Assembly (NCBI RefSeq): GCF_002803155.1
Contig: NZ_NNBP01000015.1
Location: forward strand, 1 to 64,000
Direction of reading: 5' to 3'
Length of the DNA stretch: 64,000 nt
Origin: Streptomyces sp. CB02959
Lineage (GTDB): Bacteria; Actinomycetota; Actinomycetes; Streptomycetales; Streptomycetaceae
A program made the position numbers and the translations under genes. The notes under the pieces were generated by a model. That model was not told where the DNA came from. It ran no database searches and saw nothing but the letters and a program-made list of their open reading frames with translations. This document shows, piece by piece, positions 44,470 to 52,473 of the stretch (position 1 is the stretch's first letter; each line of letters starts with the position of its first letter).

Positions 44470-44564
44470 GCCCTTACCTCGCTTCGTCGCGTCCCGCCGG
44501 TGCGCGGCGACGGTGCCCGCCCGCAGGTGTCGTTCCTGGTGTCCAAGCTGTCGGATCCGCTCAT
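44466..44564 (-). CDS. 32-codon micro-ORF bridging gluC and gluD
   Basis: 32 residues starting MSGSDSLDTRND and ending RRSEVRA. Its ATG overlaps the gluC stop (ATGA), with GGAGG 7 bases before it inside gluC. Its TGA overlaps the gluD ATG (ATGA). Both junctions are typical of translational coupling. The peptide is hydrophilic with one cysteine and no known family. It shares the start MSG with GluD, so it may be the frameshifted remnant of an older gluD start, or a coupling device that hands ribosomes from gluC to gluD. Translation is plausible but unproven. Confidence 0.5.
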   Translation of the reverse strand: MSGSDSLDTRNDTCGRAPSPRTGGTRRSEVRA

Positions 44565-45208
44565 CGGGCGACCTCCAGCCGGCGCTCCAGCAGCTTGAAC
44601 AAGCCGCTGACCGAGAAGGTGATGATGAGGTAGGCGAGCGCCGTCCACAGGAAGATCCAGGCGATCGGGTAGCCCCGGTCGTTGAGCAGCTTGGAGACGT
44701 TGAACAGCTCGCCGTAGCCGAACGCGCCGGCGATCGCGGAGTTCTTGGTGAGCGCGATGATGATGCTGCTCAGTGGGGGCAGCACGGTACGGGTGGCCTG
44801 CGGGAGCACGACCATCCGGAGCGTCTGGGAGAAGGTCAGGCCCAGGCTGCGGGCCGCCTCCGCCTGCCCCAGCGGCACGGTGCCGATACCGGACCGCACC
44901 GCCTCGCACACGAAGGAGGAGGTGTAGAAGCCGAGCGCCAGCGTGCCCAGGATGTACGGGCTGGCGCCCTGGAAGAGGATCTGCGGCACGACGAAGAAGG
45001 CGACGAGGAAGAGCAGCGTCAGCGGCGTGTTGCGCAGCACCGTCACCCAGGCCGTGCCGAAGGCGCGCAGCGGCGGGACCGGAGAGACCCGGAAACCGGC
45101 TATGAGCACGCCGAGCACCAGCGCGAGCAGCGCGGCGGACGCGGTGATCGCCAGGGTTCCGAGGAACCCGTCCCGGAACTCGGGCAGATAATCGAGGAGT
45201 ACGTTCAT
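44561..45208 (-). CDS. gluC: Glutamate ABC transporter permease GluC
   Basis: 215 residues, about five membrane helices, with the EAA loop SLGLTFSQTLRMVVLPQATRTVLP. It belongs to the HisM/GluC polar amino acid permease family and pairs with GluD. The ATG at 45208 follows a 165-base gap after gluB that contains a stable hairpin, so gluCD levels may be lower than gluAB. The stop overlaps the start of the bridging micro-ORF. Confidence 0.94.
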   Translation of the reverse strand: MNVLLDYLPEFRDGFLGTLAITASAALLALVLGVLIAGFRVSPVPPLRAFGTAWVTVLRNTPLTLLFLVAFFVVPQILFQGASPYILGTLALGFYTSSFVCEAVRSGIGTVPLGQAEAARSLGLTFSQTLRMVVLPQATRTVLPPLSSIIIALTKNSAIAGAFGYGELFNVSKLLNDRGYPIAWIFLWTALAYLIITFSVSGLFKLLERRLEVAR

Positions 45209-45311
45209 GGGGTCTCCGCGGTAGCGGTCGGGTCGGCGGCGGGAAACGGCGGGTACTGCGGCGAACCGCGCGGCACCGACCGCAGGTCGGCGGGGCGCGC
45301 GGAAGACAGCG

Positions 45312-45347
45312 CGCCCCGTACACCCGTCGCGGCGGGCGTACGGGGCG
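45312..45347 (-). terminator. Hairpin between gluB and gluC
   Basis: CCCCGTAC (45314-45321) pairs with GTACGGGG (45338-45345), and CCCG with CGGG inside. On the minus-strand transcript the one odd pair is a G-U wobble, so the stem is complete in RNA and extends by two more G-C pairs outside. It lies 27 bases after the gluB stop. Such hairpins usually cause partial termination or protect the binding-protein mRNA. Confidence 0.65.
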
Positions 45348-45373
45348 GCGCGGTCCGGTGCGTGCGCGGGCCG

Positions 45374-46285
45374 TCAGTAGCGCGGCAGCGGCGTCTCCGG
45401 GGCGACGTAGGGGGAGCCGGACTTGCCGAGCGTGCCCTCGTACGCCTTCTTGTAGTCACCGTTCTTGATGTGGTTCTCCAGCGCGGTGGTGATCGCGTCG
45501 CGCAGGGCCTTGTCGTCCTTGTTCAGGCCGACGCCGTAGGGCTCCTTGGTGAAGGGCTTGCCGACGACCCTGAGCTTGCCCTGGCGCTGGGCGGCGTAGC
45601 CCTTGAGGATCGCGTCGTCGGTGGTGACCGCGTCGACCGACCCGTCCAGCAGGGACTTCACGCAGTCCGAGTACTTCGACAGCTCGGTGGTGACCGCGCC
45701 GTACTTCGGCTTCTTGATCTCCTGGAGCGGGGTGGAGCCGGCGATCGAGCAGACCTTCTTGCCCTTGAGGGAGTCCGGTCCGGTGATGGCCTTGTCGTCC
45801 TGGCGCACCAGGAGGTCGGCACCGGCGGTGTAGTACGGGCCGGCGAAGCTGACCTGCTTCTTGCGCTCGTCGTTGATCGTGTACGTGCCGACGTAGTAGT
45901 CGACCTGGCCCTTGGAGATGGCCGTCTCACGGACGTTGGAGTCGACGGTCTGGAAGGTGATCTGCTTCGAGGAGAAGCCCAGGTCGGCGGCGATCATCTT
46001 GGCGATCTCGATGTCGAAGCCGGAGTAGGTGTTGGTCGCCGGGTCCTTGAAGCCGAGGAACGGCTGGTCGGCCTTGACACCGATGGTGATCTTGCCGGCC
46101 GACTGGGCCTTCTTCAGCGTCGCCGAGTCGATCTTCACGTCCTTGGCGACCTTGTAGTCGGCGCTGTAGACGTCACTGCCGGGCTGCTTGTCGCCCGCCG
46201 AGCCCGACTGGCCCCCGCACGCGGTCGCCGTCGCCGCCAGCGCGAGCACCACCGCACCCGCCGCAGCCGTTTTACGCATCCTCAT
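45374..46285 (-). CDS. gluB: Glutamate-binding lipoprotein GluB
   Basis: 303 residues. A lipoprotein signal peptide with lipobox ATAC at about residue 23 anchors it outside the membrane. The mature protein is a type II periplasmic binding fold (KITIGVKADQPFLGFKDP, YSGFDIEIAKMIAADLG, VDYYVGTYTINDERKKQV). It captures glutamate for GluCD. The start at 46285 is chosen because AAAGG lies 9 bases before it; ATG 46294 is too close. Confidence 0.95.
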   Translation of the reverse strand: MRMRKTAAAGAVVLALAATATACGGQSGSAGDKQPGSDVYSADYKVAKDVKIDSATLKKAQSAGKITIGVKADQPFLGFKDPATNTYSGFDIEIAKMIAADLGFSSKQITFQTVDSNVRETAISKGQVDYYVGTYTINDERKKQVSFAGPYYTAGADLLVRQDDKAITGPDSLKGKKVCSIAGSTPLQEIKKPKYGAVTTELSKYSDCVKSLLDGSVDAVTTDDAILKGYAAQRQGKLRVVGKPFTKEPYGVGLNKDDKALRDAITTALENHIKNGDYKKAYEGTLGKSGSPYVAPETPLPRY

Positions 46286-46341
46286 GGTGAACATCCTTTG
46301 GTTCAACAGGTGTTGGCAATCATGGTGGCCCAACCGCGGCC

Positions 46342-47127
46342 TCAGTGGTGGAGGATCTTCGACAGGAAGTCCTTCGCCCGGTCACTGCGCGGGTTGTTGA
46401 AGAACTGGTTCGGCTCGGCCTCTTCGATGATCTTGCCGTCCGCCATGAAGACCACCCGGTTCGCCGCGGAGCGCGCGAACCCCATCTCGTGGGTGACCAC
46501 GACCATCGTCATCCCGTCCCGGGCGAGCTGCTGCATGACCTCCAGCACCTCATTGATCATCTCCGGGTCCAGTGCCGAGGTCGGCTCGTCGAAGAGCATC
46601 ACCTTCGGGTCCATCGCCAGGGCGCGGGCGATCGCCACCCGCTGCTGCTGGCCGCCGGAAAGCTGTGCGGGGTACTTCTCCGCCTGGGCGCCGACGCCGA
46701 CCCGGTCGAGCAGCGTACGGGCCTTCTTCTCCGCGGCCGCCTTGTCCGTTTTGCGGACCTTGGTCTGGCCCAACATCACGTTTTCCAGCACCGTCTTGTG
46801 CGCGAAGAGGTTGAAGGACTGGAACACCATGCCGACGTCGGCGCGCAGCCGGGCCAGTTCGCGGCCCTCCTGGGGCAGCGGCTTGCCGTCGATGCTGATG
46901 CTTCCGGTGTCGATGGTCTCCAGGCGGTTGATCGTGCGGCACAGGGTGGACTTACCGGACCCGGAGGGCCCGATCACCACGACCACCTCGCCGCGCCGGA
47001 TCGTCAGGTTGATGTCCTGAAGCACGTGCAGCGCGCCGAAGTGCTTGTTCACGCTGTCCAGGACGACCAACTGGTCTCCCGTGGGCGCAGGACCCCCGGC
47101 GGTCTCGGTCACCGGTACTTCGCTCAT
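46342..47127 (-). CDS. gluA: Glutamate ABC transporter ATPase GluA
   Basis: 261 residues. Walker A GPSGSGKST near residue 53, Q-loop MVFQSFNLF, signature LSGGQQQRVAIARAL, Walker B VMLFDEPTSALDPE and the switch His in VVVTHEMGFA are all intact. It powers glutamate uptake. It is the first gene of gluABCD. The N-terminal 18 residues extend beyond typical members. Its 5' leader contains an inverted repeat and a second possible hairpin that pairs TCCTCC with GGAGGA. Confidence 0.96.
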   Translation of the reverse strand: MSEVPVTETAGGPAPTGDQLVVLDSVNKHFGALHVLQDINLTIRRGEVVVVIGPSGSGKSTLCRTINRLETIDTGSISIDGKPLPQEGRELARLRADVGMVFQSFNLFAHKTVLENVMLGQTKVRKTDKAAAEKKARTLLDRVGVGAQAEKYPAQLSGGQQQRVAIARALAMDPKVMLFDEPTSALDPEMINEVLEVMQQLARDGMTMVVVTHEMGFARSAANRVVFMADGKIIEEAEPNQFFNNPRSDRAKDFLSKILHH

Positions 47128-47164
47128 CGGCGTACAGCTCCGTCCTCCTCGGTTGGGAGGACCC

Positions 47165-47192
47165 TAATGACGGCCTGCGACCAGCGTCATTA
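47165..47192. promoter_or_regulatory. Inverted repeat in the gluA-gluR intergenic region
   Basis: TAATGACG (47165-47172) and CGTCATTA (47185-47192) are perfect inverted repeats with 12 bases between, 38 bases upstream of the gluA start. The half-site is A+T-rich for this genome. It is a candidate operator for gluABCD control, possibly by GluR, or an RNA hairpin in the gluA leader. Confidence 0.5.
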
Positions 47193-47410
47193 CATCTGAG
47201 GGAGAATTGAGCATAACGATCCGGCCGCAAACGGACACCTAGGGTGAAGGTGCGGCCCGGGGGAGCGCGGCGCGATTACCGACGGTATGCCGCCCGGGGG
47301 TACCGGCTGGGTAACGGATGGCGGCCCGGAGGTGGCGGCCTCTTGACGGGTAGGCCCCCGATCGCCGTAGATGCCCTTTGGCCCGAACGCACACCGAGAG
47401 GAGGGGCCCG

Positions 47411-48154
47411 ATGAGACTGCTGCTCGTCGAGGACGACGACCACGTCGCCGCGGCCCTGACCGCGGTGCTGTCCCGGCACGGCCTGACCGTCGTGCACGCC
47501 CGCAGCGGCGGGGAGGCGCTCCAGGCCCTGCTGCCCGACGACGCCGAGCCGTTCGCCGTGGTGCTGCTCGACCTCGGGCTGCCCGACCAGGACGGCTTCG
47601 AGGTGTGCGGCCGGATCCGGAAGGTCTCCTCGACCCCGGTCATCATGGTCACCGCCCGCTCCGACGTCCGCTCCCGGATACACGGCCTCAACCTCGGCGC
47701 CGACGACTACGTGGTCAAGCCCTACGACACCGGTGAACTCCTCGCCCGCATCCACGCGGTGAGCCGGCGCAACGGCACCACGGGCGGCCCCGGCGACCAG
47801 CCGGACGAGGAGAGCGGCCCCGGCGAACCGCTGCGGCTCGGACCGCTCACGGTCGAACTCCCCACCCGCCAGGTGTCCGTGGACGGCACGGTGGTCCCGC
47901 TCACCCGCAAGGAGTTCGACCTGCTCGCCCTGCTCGCGCAGCGCCCCGGTGTGGTCTTCCGCCGGGAGCAGATCATCAGCGAGGTCTGGCGGACGAGCTG
48001 GGAGGGCACCGGCCGCACCCTGGAGGTGCACATCGCCTCGCTCCGCGCCAAACTGCGGATGCCGGCCCTGATCGAGACGATCCGCGGCGTCGGCTACCGC
48101 CTGGTCGCACCGGCCGCCGGCCCCGCCGCGGGCACCCGGCCACCGGCCCCCTGA
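47411..48154 (+). CDS. gluR: OmpR-family response regulator GluR
   Basis: 247 residues. The receiver domain has DDD near residue 9, phosphoacceptor Asp54 (LLDLGLPDQDG) and Lys in YVVKPYDT. The C-terminal winged helix of OmpR type covers about 145-235 (LTRKEFDLLALLAQRPGVVF, RTLEVHIASLRAKL). GAGAGGAGG precedes the ATG. It is divergent from gluABCD and 15 bases ahead of its kinase. In S. coelicolor the system at this place, GluR-GluK, responds to glutamate and controls the transporter. Confidence 0.92.
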   Translation: MRLLLVEDDDHVAAALTAVLSRHGLTVVHARSGGEALQALLPDDAEPFAVVLLDLGLPDQDGFEVCGRIRKVSSTPVIMVTARSDVRSRIHGLNLGADDYVVKPYDTGELLARIHAVSRRNGTTGGPGDQPDEESGPGEPLRLGPLTVELPTRQVSVDGTVVPLTRKEFDLLALLAQRPGVVFRREQIISEVWRTSWEGTGRTLEVHIASLRAKLRMPALIETIRGVGYRLVAPAAGPAAGTRPPAP

Positions 48155-48169
48155 CGGCTGCCCGGCCCC

Positions 48170-49624
48170 GTGCGCACCCGACTCCTCCCGCTCCTCATCG
48201 TCCTGATGGCCGGCGTGCTGCTCGCGCTCGGCTTCCCGCTCGGCGTGATCAGCGCCGGGGTGGAGCAGCAGAAGGTGGTGGTCGACCGGATCGACGACGC
48301 CGCCCGGTTCGCCTCCCTCGCCCAGTTCGTCACCGCCCGCCCCAGTGCCGCCGCCGGCAGCAAGACCCCTGAGGAGGACGAGCGGCTGGCCACCCTCCGG
48401 GCCGAACTCACCCGCTACCAGGAGCTCTACGGGATCCGGGCCGGCGTCTTCTACCGCGACCGCACCCCGATGGCCGCCGCCCCGAAGGACCTGGCGGTGC
48501 CCACCGACGGCGAGGGCGCCCAGGCGTTCAGCGAGGCGCTGGCCGGCCGCCGCAGCCACGACCCGCACCAGGTCTGGCCCTGGGACGACACCGGCCGGAT
48601 CGCGGTCGCCTCACCCGTCGTCCGGGACGGCGACGTGGTCGCCGTGGTCGTCACCGACTCGCCCACCGGGCAGATGCGTTCGCGGATCCTGCACGACTGG
48701 CTGCTGGTCGCGGCGGGGGAGTGCGCGGCCATGCTGGTGGCCGTCGCGGCGGCGTTCCGGCTCACCGGCTGGGTGCTGCGGCCGGTCCGGGTGCTCGACA
48801 CGGCCAGCCACGACATCGCCACCGGCCGGATGAACGCCCGGGTCGCCGCCACCGCCGGACCGCCCGAACTCCGCCGGCTGGCCCGCTCGTTCAACGAGAT
48901 GGCCGACCACGTCGAGGACGTCCTGGAACAGCAGCGCGCCTTCGTCGCGGACGCCTCCCACCAGCTGCGCAACCCGCTCTCCGCGCTGCTGCTGCGGATC
49001 GAGCTGCTGGCCCTCGAACTCCCCGAGGGCAACGAGGAGATCGCCTCGGTCCGCACCGAGGGCAAACGGCTGGCCCGGGTCCTGGACGACCTCCTCGACC
49101 TGGCGCTCGCCGAGCACACCGCCGCCGACCTCCAGCTCACCGACGTCGCGGCGCTGGCCGCCGAACGCGTCGACGCCTGGCGCCCGCTCGCCGAGGACAA
49201 GGGCGTCCGCCTCGCCTACGAGGGCCACCCCGCGGTCACCGGCTGGGCCGACCCGGTGGCCCTCTCCAGCGCCCTGGACGCGGTCGTCGACAACGCCCTG
49301 AAGTTCACCCCGGCCGGGGAGCCGGTCACGGTGGCCGTGGCCCCCGACGGCGAACGCGTCACGATCACCGTCGCCGACCGCGGCCCCGGGCTCGCCGAGG
49401 ACGAACTGGCCCGGATCGGCGACCGGTTCTGGCGCAGCAGCCGCCACCAGAACGTCTCCGGCTCCGGCCTCGGCCTGTCCATCACCCGTACGCTGCTCGC
49501 CGCCGGCGGCGCCACCATCGCCTACGCGCCGCACCCGCCGCACGGCCTGGAGGTCACCGTCTCCGTCCCGCGCAGTGCGATCCGGCCGCCCGGCCGCATT
49601 GCACCGAAGTCATCACGGCATTGA
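48170..49624 (+). CDS. gluK: Sensor histidine kinase GluK
   Basis: 484 residues. Two membrane helices (about 5-28 and 183-207) enclose an extracellular sensor domain. HAMP follows (about 208-260). The phosphoacceptor is His264 in SHQLRNPLSALL, and the ATPase has VVDNALKFTP, DRGPGL and SGLGLSITRTLL. By position it is the glutamate-sensing partner of GluR. The GTG start has no strong ribosome-binding site, as expected for coupling to gluR 15 bases upstream. Confidence 0.92.
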   Translation: MRTRLLPLLIVLMAGVLLALGFPLGVISAGVEQQKVVVDRIDDAARFASLAQFVTARPSAAAGSKTPEEDERLATLRAELTRYQELYGIRAGVFYRDRTPMAAAPKDLAVPTDGEGAQAFSEALAGRRSHDPHQVWPWDDTGRIAVASPVVRDGDVVAVVVTDSPTGQMRSRILHDWLLVAAGECAAMLVAVAAAFRLTGWVLRPVRVLDTASHDIATGRMNARVAATAGPPELRRLARSFNEMADHVEDVLEQQRAFVADASHQLRNPLSALLLRIELLALELPEGNEEIASVRTEGKRLARVLDDLLDLALAEHTAADLQLTDVAALAAERVDAWRPLAEDKGVRLAYEGHPAVTGWADPVALSSALDAVVDNALKFTPAGEPVTVAVAPDGERVTITVADRGPGLAEDELARIGDRFWRSSRHQNVSGSGLGLSITRTLLAAGGATIAYAPHPPHGLEVTVSVPRSAIRPPGRIAPKSSRH

Positions 49625-49655
49625 ACCGACCGGCGCACCGAGGTATTCACCGAGA

Positions 49656-49679
49656 CATGCGCCGAAGCATGCGCCGACG
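49656..49679 (+). repeat. 12-bp direct repeat between gluK and the TAXI gene
   Basis: CATGCGCCGAAG (49656-49667) is followed directly by CATGCGCCGACG (49668-49679), 11 of 12 identical. It sits in the 58-base gap between convergent genes. Confidence 0.7.
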
Positions 49680-49682
49680 CAT

Positions 49683-50675
49683 TCACTCCTTGATCGAGAC
49701 GTAGTACTTCCGGGCCCCCGCGTGCAGCGCCAGCGGATCGGTGAACACCGCCGTCCGCAGGTCCACGTTCTGCGCCGCGTGCACCACATGCCCGATCGCG
49801 TCCCGGCTGTTGATGACGGTCCTGGTGATCCCGAACGTCAGGGCCGCGTCCTCCCGGTCCGTGGTCACCAGCAGGTTCGCCACCGCGATCGTCTTCACCG
49901 CCTGCCCGTTCTGCACCCGCGGATAGGCGTCGGCGGGCATCACCGCCGCCCGGTAGTAGCGGGTCGGCTCGCCCTGTCGGTGCAATGCCGGAATCAGGTC
50001 CCCGAGCTGCACCAGCCGCACCGGGAACCGCTGCGCCAGCCGCTGCACCGCCAGCGTCGGCAGCCCGCCCGACCAGAAGAACGCATCCAGCTCGTCGTGC
50101 TCCAGCATGCTCGGCATCCGGTCGATGCCCACCCGCACCGGCGTGATGTCGCTGTCGAAGTCCAGACCCGCCGCCGTCATCAGCCGCCGGGTGATGAGCT
50201 GGACGCCCGATCCGTCCGCGCCGACCCCCACCCGCAGTCCCCGCAGGTCACGGGCCGAACGCACCGCCGAGCCACGGGGTACCACCAGCTGCATGTAGTC
50301 GTCGTAGAGCCGGGCACAGGCCCGCAACCGGTCCGCGCCGGTCTCGCGCCGGGCCTGGTAGTCCGCCACCGCGTCCGCCGTGGCGATGGTGAACGCCGCC
50401 CGCCCGGACACCAGCTGGCGCAGATTGTCGATCGACCCCTCGCTCCGCTGCAGCCGCAGGTCCACCCCGGGCAGCTCCCGCGCGACATCGCCCTGCAGCA
50501 ACTCCCCGTAGCGCGCGTACACCCCGGTCGGCACGCCGGTGGCCAGCGTCACCCGGCCCCGGGGCGCGGCGGACCCGACCGGCTGCACGAGCCACAGCAC
50601 CAGCCCGAGGAGGGCCAGGGCCGCGGTCGCCGCGGTCAGCGCCCGGCGGCGGCCGGGGCGGGGGAACATCACCAT
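49683..50675 (-). CDS. TAXI-family TRAP transporter solute-binding protein
   Basis: 330 residues. A signal or anchor helix lies at about 12-32 (ALTAATAALALLGLVLWLV). The mature part is a TAXI binding protein: TLATGVPTGVYARYGELL, then GVGADGSGVQLITRRLMTAAGL and DAFFWSGGLPTLAV. These capture small organic acids; glutamate or 2-oxoglutarate is a reasonable guess given the neighbours. No TRAP membrane subunit is nearby, so the partner is elsewhere or the protein is a sensor accessory for GluK. CAGGAT ends 7 bases before the ATG at 50675. Confidence 0.88.
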   Translation of the reverse strand: MVMFPRPGRRRALTAATAALALLGLVLWLVQPVGSAAPRGRVTLATGVPTGVYARYGELLQGDVARELPGVDLRLQRSEGSIDNLRQLVSGRAAFTIATADAVADYQARRETGADRLRACARLYDDYMQLVVPRGSAVRSARDLRGLRVGVGADGSGVQLITRRLMTAAGLDFDSDITPVRVGIDRMPSMLEHDELDAFFWSGGLPTLAVQRLAQRFPVRLVQLGDLIPALHRQGEPTRYYRAAVMPADAYPRVQNGQAVKTIAVANLLVTTDREDAALTFGITRTVINSRDAIGHVVHAAQNVDLRTAVFTDPLALHAGARKYYVSIKE

Positions 50676-50682
50676 GGGCGGG

Positions 50683-50688
50683 ATCCTG
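50683..50688 (-). promoter_or_regulatory. -10 box for leaderless TAXI gene
   Basis: On the minus strand CAGGAT ends 7 bases before the ATG with no ribosome-binding site. Confidence 0.4.
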
Positions 50689-50723
50689 CCAGTCCGCAGG
50701 CGCCGGCGGGAGGGGGTGGAAGG

Positions 50724-51662
50724 TTACGTCTTCGCCGCCGTCCGATCACCGGGTCGGCCCGCTGTTCCCAAGGCCTTCCGCAGGTGTTCCAGCAGCTCCC
50801 GGGCCGCCGGTCCGGCCGGTCCGCCGGCCCGCCAGGCCAGCGCAATCCGGCCACGCGGCCGGACCTCGCGGAACTCCAGCGTCCGCAGCCCACCGGCCCC
50901 CGCCGCGTCGGGCGCGGGAACGACCGCCACACCCAGACCGCGCGCCGCGAGCCCGGTGAGGAGCTTCGGCGCGGCCGCCTCGAACGCGATCCGGGGCCGG
51001 AACCCGGCGTCGGCACAGACCCGCTCCAGCACCCCGCGGATCCCGGTGCCGCGCGGCAGGCAGATCAACGGGACGTCGCGCAGCGCGGCCAACGGGACCC
51101 GCCCGTCCTCCGCCGCCGCCAGCAGCGGGTTGTCCGGGGCGACCACCGCCACCAGCGGCTCGTCCACGACGATCTGGAACGCCAGGCCCGCCGGGGGCTC
51201 CTCGTCGGCGGTCCCGAGCAGCGCCAGGTCCAGTTCCCCGCACTGCAGCGCGGCGAGCATCCGCTCCGACCCGTCCGCGGTGACCGCGATGTCCACCTGA
51301 GGATGGGCGTCGTGGAAGTCCGCCAGCAAGGACACCGCCTCGCTCTCCCACACCGCGTCGGCTCCCGACACCAGCCCGAGCGTGACCTGGCCGCGCAGCA
51401 GCCCGGTGAACTCCGCCACGGTCTGCCGCGCCCCCTCGACGGCGGCCAGCGCGGCCCGCGCGTACGGCAGCACGGCCGCGCCCACCTCGGTCAGCGTCAC
51501 CGACCGCCCCGAGCGGTCCAGCAGCGGCTGCCCCAACTCCCGTTCGAGCTGCCGGACCTGGGCGCTGACCCCCGGCTGCGCCAGGTGCAGCCGCGCCGCG
51601 GCCCGGGTGAAGTTGGCCTCCTCGGCCACCGCGACGAAGTACAGCAGCTGCCGAAGTTCCAT
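50724..51662 (-). CDS. LysR-family transcriptional regulator
   Basis: 312 residues. The N-terminal winged helix (residues 1-60) is MELRQLLYFVAVAEEANFTR followed by LHLAQPGVSAQVRQLERELG. The effector-binding domain extends to about 300. ATG 51662 is the family-conserved start; TAGAAT ends 8 bases before it. It faces the DinB-like gene divergently across 117 bases and follows LysR practice of controlling a divergent neighbour. The effector is unknown. Confidence 0.93.
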   Translation of the reverse strand: MELRQLLYFVAVAEEANFTRAAARLHLAQPGVSAQVRQLERELGQPLLDRSGRSVTLTEVGAAVLPYARAALAAVEGARQTVAEFTGLLRGQVTLGLVSGADAVWESEAVSLLADFHDAHPQVDIAVTADGSERMLAALQCGELDLALLGTADEEPPAGLAFQIVVDEPLVAVVAPDNPLLAAAEDGRVPLAALRDVPLICLPRGTGIRGVLERVCADAGFRPRIAFEAAAPKLLTGLAARGLGVAVVPAPDAAGAGGLRTLEFREVRPRGRIALAWRAGGPAGPAARELLEHLRKALGTAGRPGDRTAAKT

Positions 51663-51670
51663 AACCGAAA

Positions 51671-51676
51671 ATTCTA
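51671..51676 (-). promoter_or_regulatory. -10 box of the LysR gene
   Basis: On the minus strand TAGAAT ends 8 bases before the ATG, so the mRNA would have almost no leader. Confidence 0.45.
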
Positions 51677-51779
51677 GGTGCGAGAAGAACAGGCTCTTGG
51701 ACTTATGACCGTGCCGCCAAGATCCTGGAGGCCGAGCGGCCCACCGCGTACCGGGCCGGACGGGACAGGGGGCACAACG

Positions 51780-52397
51780 ATGGACATCCGCGCCGAGATC
51801 GCCGCCGAGCGCCGCGAACTGGCCGACCTGCTGGACACCCTCGCGCCGGAGCAGTGGGACGCGCCCTCGCTCTGCGCGGGCTGGCGGGTCCGGGAGGTCG
51901 CGGCACACATGTCACTGGGCTTCCGCTACCCGTTCCCCAAGGTCGCCGTCGAGCTCCTCAAGGCCCGCGGCAGCCTGAACCGGATGACCGACCGGTGCGC
52001 CCGCAAGGACGCCGCCGCCCTCCCGCCGCCGGCCCTCGCCGCGGCCCTGCGGGACCACGCGCACCACCCCTGGACGCCACCCGTCGGCGGCTTCGCCGCG
52101 GCACTCGGCCACGACGTCGTCCACGGCCTCGACATCGCCGTCCCGCTCGGCCTGGACCGCCGCGTCCCCGAGGACCGCCTGCGCGTCCTGCTCGCCGGCA
52201 TCACCCCGCGCGGCCTGAGGTTCTTCGGCGCCGCCCTCGACGGCGTCGCCCTGCACGCCGACGACCTCGACTGGTCCTACGGCACCGGAGACCCGCTCCG
52301 CGGCACCGCCCAGGACCTGCTCATGGTCGCCTTCGGACGGAAACTCCCACCGGGCCGGCTCCGCGGTGGACCGCAGGCCCGCTTCGCCGCGGCCTGA
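51780..52397 (+). CDS. DinB-like maleylpyruvate isomerase family protein
   Basis: 205 residues of the actinobacterial family related to mycothiol-dependent maleylpyruvate isomerase (DinB-like four-helix fold). Typical segments are TLAPEQWDAPSLCAGWRVREVAAHM near residue 20 and FAAALGHDVVHGLDIAVPLG. The His in AAHM and those in GHDVVHGLD would bind a metal ion. The reaction is unknown for most members. ATG 51780 has GGGGG upstream. The divergent LysR gene is the likely regulator. Confidence 0.85.
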   Translation: MDIRAEIAAERRELADLLDTLAPEQWDAPSLCAGWRVREVAAHMSLGFRYPFPKVAVELLKARGSLNRMTDRCARKDAAALPPPALAAALRDHAHHPWTPPVGGFAAALGHDVVHGLDIAVPLGLDRRVPEDRLRVLLAGITPRGLRFFGAALDGVALHADDLDWSYGTGDPLRGTAQDLLMVAFGRKLPPGRLRGGPQARFAAA

Positions 52398-52461
52398 GCC
52401 CGGCCCGCCCCCGCTGCGCCGCCGTGCGCGCAGGGCCGCAGAACGCTCCGGCCAGAGCCCG

Positions 52462-52467
52462 TACCCT
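52462..52467 (+). promoter_or_regulatory. -10 box for leaderless miaB mRNA
   Basis: TACCCT ends 6 bases before GTG 52474. No ribosome-binding site precedes the start, so transcription and translation probably begin together. Confidence 0.55.
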
Positions 52468-52473
52468 GGACGG

